Both the position numbers and the translations under genes were made by a program. A stretch of 12,769 nucleotides of DNA from Bdellovibrionaceae bacterium UBA2351 (GTDB lineage: Bacteria > Bdellovibrionota > Bdellovibrionia > Bdellovibrionales > Bdellovibrionaceae): the NCBI GenBank assembly GCA_002344565.1, contig DDTZ01000138.1, positions 4,087 through 16,855 on the forward strand, given 5' to 3'. Shown here piece after piece: positions 1-6,297 of this stretch (position 1 is its first letter; the number at the start of each line of letters is the position of its first letter). The notes beneath the pieces were generated by a model. It was not told the DNA's origin and did no database searches. It saw only the letters and a list, made by a program, of their open reading frames with translations.

Positions 1-803
1 TGATTCGCGATTGCCTCCATCAAGTCTTCTTTTTGATAAATGGGACGACCAAACGATCTTGAAGATACGATTTGTTTTTTGGCGGCTAAATCAAGTTCCA
101 TTTCAATGCAGTTTTGTCCACGAAGCTCTTGAACAATTCGTCTGCCTGTAATTGTTAGCATTTTTTGAATTACGAATTCGTTTGCATATTTTAAGTCGTA
201 TGCAGATTTAATTTTAACTGTGAGCAGCTTCTCAGCTGATTTTCGACCTATTCCCCACACATCTTCAACCGGAAATCGTTTTAATATATCATCTGAATTT
301 TTGCTTGTATCTATTAGAAAGACACCGTGAGTTAGTTGTTTATTCTTCTTAGCGTAATTATTGGCTACTTTTGCAAGTACCTTAGTTGGCCCAATGCCTA
401 CAGAGACTGGAATACCTGTTAATTGTTTCACTTCAGATTTTATTTCATAACTGTAGTTAACTAAATTGTTTTTCATGCCCTGGAAGGACAAAAAAGCTTC
501 ATCGATGCTGTAGATTTCCATCTCAGGAGTATATTCATTTAAAATCTTCATCACGCGTCGACTCATATCTCCGTAAAGAGAATAGTTTGACGAAAAAACA
601 GAAACTTTATTTTTTTCGCATACTGATTTTATTTTAAAATAGGGCTCTCCCATTTTAATTCCCAGAGACTTTGCTTCATCGGTTCTAGCGACAGCACATC
701 CATCATTATTGCTCAATACAATCACGGGTTTGTTTTCAAGTTTTGGTTCAAACACTCTTTCACAGGAACAATAAAATGAGTTGCAGTCCACAAGAGCTAT
801 CAT
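1..803 (-). CDS. umuC: DNA polymerase V catalytic subunit UmuC, partial (C-terminus off left edge)
   Basis: This is an error-prone Y-family DNA polymerase that acts with processed UmuD to copy past DNA lesions. The start is the ATG at 803-801, 12 bases after the umuD stop, with a weak Shine-Dalgarno (TGGAT) about 8 bases upstream. The first residues, MIALVDCNSFY, are the UmuC N-terminus with the metal-binding Asp6. The palm motif YSIDEAFL places the catalytic pair at Asp101-Glu102, the same positions as in E. coli UmuC. The helix-hairpin-helix stretch (around VWGIGRKSA) follows. About 267 codons are visible, against a usual length near 420, so the little finger/C-terminal domain lies outside the window. 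No frameshift is visible. It could be mistaken for DinB, but the N-terminal wording and the umuD partner favour UmuC. Confidence 0.95.
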   Translation of the reverse strand, partial: MIALVDCNSFYCSCERVFEPKLENKPVIVLSNNDGCAVARTDEAKSLGIKMGEPYFKIKSVCEKNKVSVFSSNYSLYGDMSRRVMKILNEYTPEMEIYSIDEAFLSFQGMKNNLVNYSYEIKSEVKQLTGIPVSVGIGPTKVLAKVANNYAKKNKQLTHGVFLIDTSKNSDDILKRFPVEDVWGIGRKSAEKLLTVKIKSAYDLKYANEFVIQKMLTITGRRIVQELRGQNCIEMELDLAAKKQIVSSRSFGRPIYQKEDLMEAIAN

Positions 804-815
804 ATTTAATCCAGA

Positions 816-1271
816 TTATTTAATATGTTTATGTACTGAGTAGGCGACCACGCCCCAAATTCGAAAATCCATTTCTTCAGTGATTGTAATTGGTTGATAC
901 TTTGGATTTTCTGGACTTAAAACTACACGTTCTCTAAATTTTAGCAGTCTTTTTAACGTAAATTCTCCATTTACTACAGCAAGCACAACACTGTCATGAA
1001 TAGGTGTCTTTGAGCGATCTATAATTAGTAAATCACCATCATAAATTCCTGCACCAACCATGCTATCGCCCTTTGCGCGTACAAAGAATGTAGCAGCAGG
1101 CTTAGTTATTAAATACTCGTTAAGATCGAGCGGTGTTTCTATGTAGTCTTCAGCTGGACTTGGAAACCCGCAAGAAACGGTGGATGAGAAAAGCATGGGC
1201 AAATAGATATTTTGCAGATGATTGGGTTCATTTGAATAGCTTTTAAATTTAAAAATTGACAACTTTTCCAT
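816..1271 (-). CDS. umuD: UmuD, LexA-like self-cleaving S24 peptidase subunit of Pol V
   Basis: UmuD is cleaved in response to RecA filaments. The shortened form then joins UmuC as DNA polymerase V. The self-cleavage site CGFPSP is intact, with cleavage expected between Cys34 and Gly35. The catalytic serine lies in AKGDSM (Ser70) and the general-base lysine in FTLKRL (Lys107). Both sit ten residues later than E. coli Ser60/Lys97, because the N-terminal arm is ten residues longer. At 151 residues without an N-terminal HTH, this is UmuD and not LexA. The ATG at 1271 is the only Met before residue 26, but no convincing Shine-Dalgarno precedes it. The mRNA may be nearly leaderless. It forms an operon with umuC downstream. 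Upstream GTAA/TTAC repeats suggest SOS-type repression. Confidence 0.95.
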   Translation of the reverse strand: MEKLSIFKFKSYSNEPNHLQNIYLPMLFSSTVSCGFPSPAEDYIETPLDLNEYLITKPAATFFVRAKGDSMVGAGIYDGDLLIIDRSKTPIHDSVVLAVVNGEFTLKRLLKFRERVVLSPENPKYQPITITEEMDFRIWGVVAYSVHKHIK

Positions 1272-1275
1272 AATG

Positions 1276-1307
1276 TGTAAGTTATATGTAAGTTACCAAT
1301 GGGTAAA
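1276..1307 (-). promoter_or_regulatory. Candidate umuDC operator/promoter with phased repeats
   Basis: Two copies of TGTAAGTTA (plus strand, 1276-1284 and 1287-1295) lie exactly 11 bp apart, about one helical turn. They run into an inverted repeat TTACC-AATG-GGTAA at 1293-1306. A weak promoter on the minus strand fits here: TTTACC as -35 (1307-1302) and TATAAC as -10 (1286-1281) with a short 15-base spacer. Transcription would then start only a few bases from the umuD ATG. TTAC...GTAA half-sites recall LexA boxes reported for Bdellovibrio, but the spacing differs. Binding by LexA is inferred, not shown. Confidence 0.4.
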
Positions 1308-1314
1308 GACTATT

Positions 1315-1350
1315 TGTAAAAAACCAGCCTAATTTCTAAAAAATTAGGCT
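1315..1350 (-). terminator. Rho-independent terminator of the SRAP gene
   Basis: A perfect 10-bp stem (AGCCTAATTT at 1326-1335 with AAATTAGGCT at 1341-1350) encloses a 5-base loop. On the minus strand it is followed by GG and a run of six T (1323-1318). The stem overlaps the stop codon of the SRAP gene (1351-1349). It insulates umuDC from transcription coming from the SRAP gene. Confidence 0.85.
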
Positions 1351-2098
1351 AATCGACAGGATTCCAAATCTTGATCGAATTTATTTCTTTTTGAGAAGGG
1401 CTTCTTTTTTCCCATCCACTTGCCATTTTCCTGTCAACAGAGACATCCCAGCTCAATGTGGTTCTATTTTTTTTCAAAAAATCAAACCGTTGTTTGGACG
1501 AAAATTTTTTATTTGTAAGCCATTCTTCAGTTTTTTCAGGATTAATTACAAAAACGCTTCTGTCATGACCACAATCAAAAAAGAATTTATATGGATCATC
1601 TGTAATTAAAGTAAATGTTTCTCTTATTTCTCCAGTGGACTTATCAGTCCACTCTGACCAGAGTCCTACAACAAAGAATAACTCATCTTTTTTAACTTTT
1701 AATTGAATCATATTACCCGCTTGAGATCCGAAATAACTTGATTCAATTGCGGCATTCATCGGAATAAGGCAGGTTTTGCCTTCATTAAAAGATTCGCGCC
1801 AAGTGGGAACTTCAAAAATATGTTCAATTTTACCTGGGTGCTTTTCACTTGGCCTTTCCATTCTTGCATTATACGTAGACCACTTGCAGGGAAACTCTTT
1901 ACTCCAAGAGGGGCATAGTGAAAATGCCATCTCTCGAATTTCAATCTTACCATTTTTTTCAACAATAACAGGTGCAAGATCTGTTTTAATAAAACCTCTA
2001 ACTCTTAAGTCCCATTCTTTGATCGGTTGTGGAATGGTAATTCCAAGTTTTTTGGAAAGTTCATTTGCTTTTGTTTTTAAAATAAATTGAGCACACAT
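1349..2098 (-). CDS. SRAP-domain protein, abasic-site processing (YedK/HMCES family)
   Basis: SRAP proteins bind single-stranded DNA and form a protective thiazolidine crosslink through Cys2 with abasic sites, after removal of Met1. The key residues are present: Cys2 (MCAQF), the DNA-contacting pair Asn77/Arg79 in YNARMERP, an acidic residue at Glu119 (AAIES) where the family has a YEW-type motif, and His178 in GHDRSVFV. The length of 249 residues fits the family. Two features are odd. The usual MCG start is MCA, and the segment around Glu119 is divergent, so this is a distant branch. No clear Shine-Dalgarno precedes the ATG. Its position next to umuDC fits a DNA-damage role, but its own terminator shows it is transcribed separately from umuDC. 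Assignment is by motif reading only. Confidence 0.88.
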   Translation of the reverse strand: MCAQFILKTKANELSKKLGITIPQPIKEWDLRVRGFIKTDLAPVIVEKNGKIEIREMAFSLCPSWSKEFPCKWSTYNARMERPSEKHPGKIEHIFEVPTWRESFNEGKTCLIPMNAAIESSYFGSQAGNMIQLKVKKDELFFVVGLWSEWTDKSTGEIRETFTLITDDPYKFFFDCGHDRSVFVINPEKTEEWLTNKKFSSKQRFDFLKKNRTTLSWDVSVDRKMASGWEKRSPSQKEINSIKIWNPVD

Positions 2099-2155
2099 AC
2101 TTGATTAGAATACTTCTTAATAGACTGTATTGAAATGAAAAAATAATAGACATTT

Positions 2156-2171
2156 TGAAATACAGATTTCA
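2156..2171 (-). repeat. Small perfect inverted repeat between the XRE and SRAP genes
   Basis: TGAAAT-ACAG-ATTTCA (6-bp arms, 4-base loop) lies in the 84-base gap between the XRE gene and the SRAP gene. On the minus strand, a T-rich tract containing six T follows about a dozen bases later. It could be a weak terminator for the XRE gene or a binding site upstream of the SRAP gene. The AT-rich stem and the distance to the T run make either reading uncertain. Confidence 0.3.
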
Positions 2172-2182
2172 TTTAAAACTAC

Positions 2183-2551
2183 TTAGAAAAAACTAATATC
2201 TCGCGCAAATTGGACAACTTTGCCCAGTCCCATATATAAATGGGGAGTGAGTTTATCTGCATGGCTATACTTCCGACGTAGACGTTTAAGATCGAAAACA
2301 AATACATCGTTTGTTGTAAACAAAGTAGCGACATGAATATCAAGGGCTTCGGATATTTTTCTTAAAGTCTCAACACTTGGATCTTTAGTTTGCTTTTCTA
2401 TGTGGGCAATAGTTGCCTGTGAGATTTTTGACATTTTCGCAAGTTCCGCTTGTGTTAGTTTTCTTTGTTCCCGTAGGTATCTAAGTCTTTCTCCAAGGTT
2501 ATATTCTAAGCTTACTGCCTTATCTTTTGATGCTGCCTTTTTTTTAGCCAT
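2183..2551 (-). CDS. XRE-family helix-turn-helix transcriptional regulator
   Basis: A small DNA-binding protein of the Cro/C1 type, probably a repressor. After a lysine-rich N-terminus, residues about 20-78 form the five-helix HTH domain: GERLRYLREQRKLTQAELAK, then the recognition helix region SQATIAHIEKQTKDPSVETLRKI. The tail (79-122) is short and shows no known ligand domain. The ATG at 2551 has a good Shine-Dalgarno (GAGGAT about 7 bases away). A -10 like TATAAT lies on the minus strand at 2583-2578. The gene is divergent from the winged-helix/DnaB-like gene and shares with it an AT-rich gap carrying an inverted repeat, so it may control itself and that neighbour. Its target is inferred from position only. 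Confidence 0.88.
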   Translation of the reverse strand: MAKKKAASKDKAVSLEYNLGERLRYLREQRKLTQAELAKMSKISQATIAHIEKQTKDPSVETLRKISEALDIHVATLFTTNDVFVFDLKRLRRKYSHADKLTPHLYMGLGKVVQFARDISFF

Positions 2552-2610
2552 TACGATCCTCGTGGTTGATTATTTAGATTATATCGGCATAAAACTTTGA
2601 TAATATAATT

Positions 2611-2625
2611 ATTACTATAAGTAAT
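2611..2625. promoter_or_regulatory. Candidate operator between the divergent XRE and DnaB-like genes
   Basis: ATTAC-TATAA-GTAAT is an inverted repeat with 5-bp arms and a 5-base spacer, in the middle of the 120-base divergent gap. It overlaps a -10-like TATAAG (2616-2621) on the plus strand. A TTGATA (2597-2602) could serve as a plus-strand -35. The position suits an XRE repressor controlling both directions, but the AT-rich context makes chance palindromes likely. Confidence 0.35.
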
Positions 2626-2671
2626 TAAATATAGACATAGGTACTAAATTCGCATATCAGATGCTGGACGT

Positions 2672-3454
2672 ATGAAGAGAAAGCGATATGCAAGTATGAA
2701 TAAAATCGAATATGCGGCTATCAAAAAATGGCTATTTAACCAAATTCAAGTTTCAGCACAATCTATAGAGGATGATTTCAAAATTAATAAAACCGATTCA
2801 AAGTTGATTTTTGAAAAGCTGAAAAAAGATAAATTTATTTTTAAGGCGACAGAAAAAAAAGATATCTGGCTTGTTTCACAAAATGAACTTTTGCAGGACA
2901 AGAAGGGCAACTGGCCGGATGACTTATCTCAATCGGTTAAATCAAATATAAAACGAATTGAGGTTTCTCATGAAATCTCAAAAAAATATTATAAGTATTT
3001 AAATGACAGCTCTTACTTTCAAAATTTCATAAATCCAGATATGCCAGTTCAATTTTTAGATCCGATTGAAGCATTCATTTTCTCATGCAACATGAAATAT
3101 AATACTATATTAGTATCTGATATTCTCGATAACGATTTTTTGACAGTACTACTTATATCAAAAATTTCAAAGATCCCTGTGGGAGACATTTTATCTGGGA
3201 TTTTATCAGAAACACATTGGCCAAAACTTATTCAGGCAGCAGCGTTTGTTAGCTCTTGCTCTGGTCACTTAAAATCATATCCAGATAAAGCCATTTCGGG
3301 AAGTCAGTTAATAGGTCTTTTTAAAAATCCAAAATACGAAGTCATAATTTTAGATTTAAAAAGTAATCATATTAAGATGACAAACGTTATCTTTGAAGTT
3401 GCCAAGCAAAATAAAAAGATTCTAATTTTTAGCAACATCAGAAATGAAGATTAA
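2672..3454 (+). CDS. Winged-helix-like protein with a degenerate DnaB-type RecA fold lacking a P-loop
   Basis: Not a named family that I can assign. Residues about 9-70 read as a winged helix. Residues about 145-257 align by eye with the DnaB helicase core: TILVSDILDNDF where DnaB has its IFSLEM strand, then SKIPVGDILSGILSETHWPKL, which matches the DnaB R(S/T)G-L-(D/E)-W block. A Walker B-like EVIILDLKS (223-231) stands in place of the DnaB VIDYLQLM, and KKILIFSNIRN (248-258) in place of ALSQLNR. No GxxxxGK(S/T) exists anywhere, and the catalytic Glu of the SLEM motif is replaced. ATP hydrolysis therefore looks impossible, and a structural or helicase-binding role is conceivable. The ATG at 2672 or at 2696 could be the start; neither has a strong Shine-Dalgarno. 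The last 11 bases overlap the next small ORF. Confidence 0.7.
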   Translation: MKRKRYASMNKIEYAAIKKWLFNQIQVSAQSIEDDFKINKTDSKLIFEKLKKDKFIFKATEKKDIWLVSQNELLQDKKGNWPDDLSQSVKSNIKRIEVSHEISKKYYKYLNDSSYFQNFINPDMPVQFLDPIEAFIFSCNMKYNTILVSDILDNDFLTVLLISKISKIPVGDILSGILSETHWPKLIQAAAFVSSCSGHLKSYPDKAISGSQLIGLFKNPKYEVIILDLKSNHIKMTNVIFEVAKQNKKILIFSNIRNED

Positions 3455-3614
3455 GTTTGATAAAAAAATGTACTGGATCAACGTAAAAGACAGAGCCAAG
3501 ATCGTTCTGTTTGTTGCTATTAGCTTGCAGATTATGCGGCACTGCCAAAAAGAATCAACCGAGGCTGACAGAGAGAAAAACGTTGAATTATTAGAACTCA
3601 AAAAAGAGGACTAA
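3444..3614 (+). CDS. Small ORF (56 residues), unknown, overlapping the DnaB-like gene
   Basis: An open frame starts at ATG 3444, inside the last 11 bases of the preceding gene, and ends at TAA 3612-3614. The product is lysine- and glutamate-rich, with a hydrophobic stretch near residues 20-31 (AKIVLFVAISLQIM) that is too short for a confident membrane helix, and a charged tail. I recognise no family. The overlap suggests translational coupling to the upstream gene. It fills the space exactly up to the convergent response-regulator gene, leaving one base between stops. An internal ATG at 3468 is an alternative start. It could be a non-coding remnant, as no Shine-Dalgarno is evident. Confidence 0.45.
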   Translation: MKIKFDKKMYWINVKDRAKIVLFVAISLQIMRHCQKESTEADREKNVELLELKKED

Positions 3615-3615
3615 G

Positions 3616-5016
3616 TTATATTGAAGTATTAATTTCTGTGACATCGCGCTTGCGTCTTTCAGTTACAAGCCCTAATTCCTTTGCGCGTCTAAAAAAAGTA
3701 GCTCGTGACATATTCAAGAGCTGCGCTGCTTTCGTTCTATCGCCCGAAGCGTCGGTCAAAGCCTTTTGAAACCGTTTACGCTCTTGAGATATCGGTGAGT
3801 GTCCGTGTTTGCCAAGCATTGTGATAGCCTGCTTTGGGGTAAACAAACGTGATAGGTCAGGGATTGCTTGGCACACATCTTTTTCGCGAATAATTTTATT
3901 TTCACATCTGTAGGCCATCGTTTCGATCATGGATTCAAGTTGACGTATATTTCCAGGCCAATGGTATGTGAAAAGCAGATCTATCGCCTGAGGAGTGATT
4001 GTAAATTCATTTTTAAGTCTTGTGGCTAAGAAAAAAGTAACCAGCTCTGGGATATCATCCATCCTTTCGCGCAATGCAGGAATATGAATTGAGTACTTAG
4101 CAATACGATAGAACAGGTCTTCTCTAAATTTTTTGTCTACGACTGCATTTTCAAGATTAACGTGTGTTGCTGAAATGCTTTTAAAGCTAACTGATTTTTC
4201 CTCAGTAGAGCCAACACGCTGAACTTTTCGTTCTTGAAGTACGCGTAGAAGTTTGGCTTGCTGATGAATCGGCATATCGCCAATTTCATCCAGAAAAACA
4301 AAGCCACCTTGTGCGGCCTCAAAAGCCCCTGCTCGATCACGGTCTGCACCAGTGAAAGCTCCCTTAACATGGCCAAATAGTTCTGACTCAGCCACGCCGT
4401 CATTAATGGCACCACAGTGAACAGGATAAAGCCGAGTTGACGGATCGGCCAATTCGGCAATTGAGCGCGCTACAATTTCTTTACCTGTTCCGGTTTCACC
4501 TTGAATGAGAATATCTTTAACCCCGACCTTTGCAGCCTGAAGAATATCTGCTTTGAGTTTAAGTGCAGCGGGTGAAGATCCAACAAGAAGTGTATTTTTC
4601 TTAGTACTGTGCAGAAGAGATTCACGGCGAATTTGTTTTTTCTTAATGGCTGTCACAACAGATTTTCTAATTTCATCGACAGTTGCTGGTTTAGGGATAA
4701 AGTGCGTAATTCCGGAGTTCATAATTTCAACCAATCGTTTTGGCTCGGTTTCTCCGCTAATAACGATCACATCAACTTCAGAATCTTGCGCTGCAATTCT
4801 ACGAAACACATCTAGGCCAGTTCGTCGGTCTCCGACAAAATTCAAATCTAAAAGTACAACATCGTAAAAGTTATTTTCGATGGCAATTAGTCCCTGGTCA
4901 ATATTGGCATAAGACTGAACTTCATAGTCCATTCCCTCAAAAATCATCGGAATTTGCTCAAGCCAAGTGGCATCATCATCTAATGCTAAAATCTTTGGAG
5001 TTCTGTCGATCATCAT
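3616..5016 (-). CDS. NtrC-family sigma-54-dependent response regulator
   Basis: A cytoplasmic transcription activator that remodels the sigma-54 holoenzyme once phosphorylated. The receiver domain (about 7-125) has an acidic cluster near DDD and the phospho-acceptor Asp57 in VVLLDLNF, with Lys109 in the IPKP motif. The AAA+ domain (about 145-375) has Walker A GETGTGKE (173-180), the sigma-54 contact loop GAFTGA (219-224), Walker B VFLDEIGD (240-247), the arginine region FREDLFYR (298-304) and WPGNIRQL (353-360). A Fis-type HTH follows at about 425-450 (RTKAAQLLNMSRATFFRRA). All catalytic parts are intact. The start overlaps the kinase stop as ATGATG, so either 5016 or 5013 may be used. The upstream kinase is the obvious partner. 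Its target sigma-54 promoter is not visible in this window. Confidence 0.95.
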   Translation of the reverse strand: MMIDRTPKILALDDDATWLEQIPMIFEGMDYEVQSYANIDQGLIAIENNFYDVVLLDLNFVGDRRTGLDVFRRIAAQDSEVDVIVISGETEPKRLVEIMNSGITHFIPKPATVDEIRKSVVTAIKKKQIRRESLLHSTKKNTLLVGSSPAALKLKADILQAAKVGVKDILIQGETGTGKEIVARSIAELADPSTRLYPVHCGAINDGVAESELFGHVKGAFTGADRDRAGAFEAAQGGFVFLDEIGDMPIHQQAKLLRVLQERKVQRVGSTEEKSVSFKSISATHVNLENAVVDKKFREDLFYRIAKYSIHIPALRERMDDIPELVTFFLATRLKNEFTITPQAIDLLFTYHWPGNIRQLESMIETMAYRCENKIIREKDVCQAIPDLSRLFTPKQAITMLGKHGHSPISQERKRFQKALTDASGDRTKAAQLLNMSRATFFRRAKELGLVTERRKRDVTEINTSI

Positions 5017-6296
5017 ACAGTTGTCTCCAAAGGTAATTTAACTTCAAATTTTGCTCCGCCTAAATCGTAAGAATGGGTTGCGACTAATTTGCCCTTGTGG
5101 GCTTCCACAATCTTTTTTGATACCAGAAGACCAAGACCAGAGCCATGTGTCTTGGTGCTTTTTAAAAGTCTAAAAATTGAATCTGGCTGCTTTGGGAGGC
5201 CTATGCCGGAGTCTTCGATAGTAACGCCGATAAAATTCTTATCAACTAAATTAAAAGAAACTTTAATTTTTCTACTTTGATTTTTTGATTCTACTGATTC
5301 AAAGGCATTTTTCAGAAGATTTGTGAAAACACGTTCAATTTGCATCGGATCATGAGGCAGCATTAAAGAATCATCGAACTTTTCAATAGTAACAGTTGTA
5401 TTTCGTGCAACGGGCAATGATTGACACGTATTAATAGACTTTTGAATTGTGTCGATTAGGTTTGCCTTTGTCTGTTGTACAGTGATTTCACGGCTTCCGT
5501 CTAATGTTGTATCAATTATTGAAAGCAAAGATGGCAACTTTTCTTTGCTAACTTTTAAAAGATTTTTTAGACGTGCTTCACTTTGAGCTTCACTTGCTAG
5601 ATCTGTAGCGACTTGAAGGGACTGCAGGATGGTCTTAACATCATGAATAACACCGCGAGCAATTTGATTGTAGACGACCTGCTCGCGCTGTTGAAAAGAG
5701 GAATTTAATTTGCGCGAAATTTCTTGAATTTCTTGCGGCCATTGATCGCCTATTCCTCGGTCTCCAGTAGAAGTATCAACCAAGGACTCAATCGGTTGAA
5801 TCAGGTGTTTTCTAAAATAGCGAGTTTGAAAAAACAATCCACTGCCAATAATAAACCCGATAAGGCAGACGCTGATAAAAAGATTGGCGATGTTAAAATG
5901 TCCCCATAGGTTTACGATTGGTGCAGAGACCAATACCGAATATTTCTTTTCTAGAAATGGCATTTTCACTTCTGAATACAGCAGATTTTTTTCGCGTTTT
6001 ATATCTTTTATGTCTTCGATAGAGCCATAACGAACAGCTGCTAACTTCATTTCATTTTGAAGCTGTAAAGCCACTGCATCGGGTGAGCCGCGAGGTGCGA
6101 TCAGTAGCTCGCCGGATATTCGTCTTGCAACTGTTTGAGCTTTACTGTTAAGTTCATTTTGAGAAATTTTAGACTCGTTACTGTAACTGTAATAACCGAG
6201 AATTGAAAAAAGCAGAAGGCTCGCAACAATAGCCATCAATCCTGACATAAGCCAAGATGAGATCACAAATTGCTGGAGATTTTTCGCTTTTGACAT
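5013..6296 (-). CDS. Membrane sensor histidine kinase, partner of the NtrC-type regulator
   Basis: An inner-membrane kinase that should phosphorylate the downstream sigma-54 activator. From the chosen ATG at 6296 it has 427 residues: a membrane helix at about 10-35, a periplasmic section of about 100 residues, a second helix at about 135-157, and a linker. The phospho-acceptor His218 lies in RGVIHDVKTILQSL. The ATP-binding domain has the N box FTNLLKNAFES (Asn330), G1 EDSGIGLP (Asp362) and G2 HGSGLGLLVSKKIVEAH (385 onward). The frame stays open to 6449, but that extension lies inside the upstream binding-protein gene. The 6296 start comes one base after that gene's stop and has an AGG Shine-Dalgarno. 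The stop overlaps the regulator start by four bases. The small periplasmic domain may contact the binding protein. Confidence 0.93.
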   Translation of the reverse strand: MSKAKNLQQFVISSWLMSGLMAIVASLLLFSILGYYSYSNESKISQNELNSKAQTVARRISGELLIAPRGSPDAVALQLQNEMKLAAVRYGSIEDIKDIKREKNLLYSEVKMPFLEKKYSVLVSAPIVNLWGHFNIANLFISVCLIGFIIGSGLFFQTRYFRKHLIQPIESLVDTSTGDRGIGDQWPQEIQEISRKLNSSFQQREQVVYNQIARGVIHDVKTILQSLQVATDLASEAQSEARLKNLLKVSKEKLPSLLSIIDTTLDGSREITVQQTKANLIDTIQKSINTCQSLPVARNTTVTIEKFDDSLMLPHDPMQIERVFTNLLKNAFESVESKNQSRKIKVSFNLVDKNFIGVTIEDSGIGLPKQPDSIFRLLKSTKTHGSGLGLLVSKKIVEAHKGKLVATHSYDLGGAKFEVKLPLETTV

Positions 6297-6297
6297 A

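Noticed and set aside
816..1271. LexA repressor
   Set aside because: There is no N-terminal winged helix, the length is 151 residues, the cleavage site is Cys-Gly rather than Ala-Gly, and umuC follows.
1776..2090. Plus-strand gene opposite the SRAP gene
   Set aside because: Shadow frame; the minus strand carries the SRAP catalytic residues.
4553..4867. Plus-strand genes opposite the response regulator
   Set aside because: Shadow frames over the conserved receiver domain, with no ribosome site or family signal.
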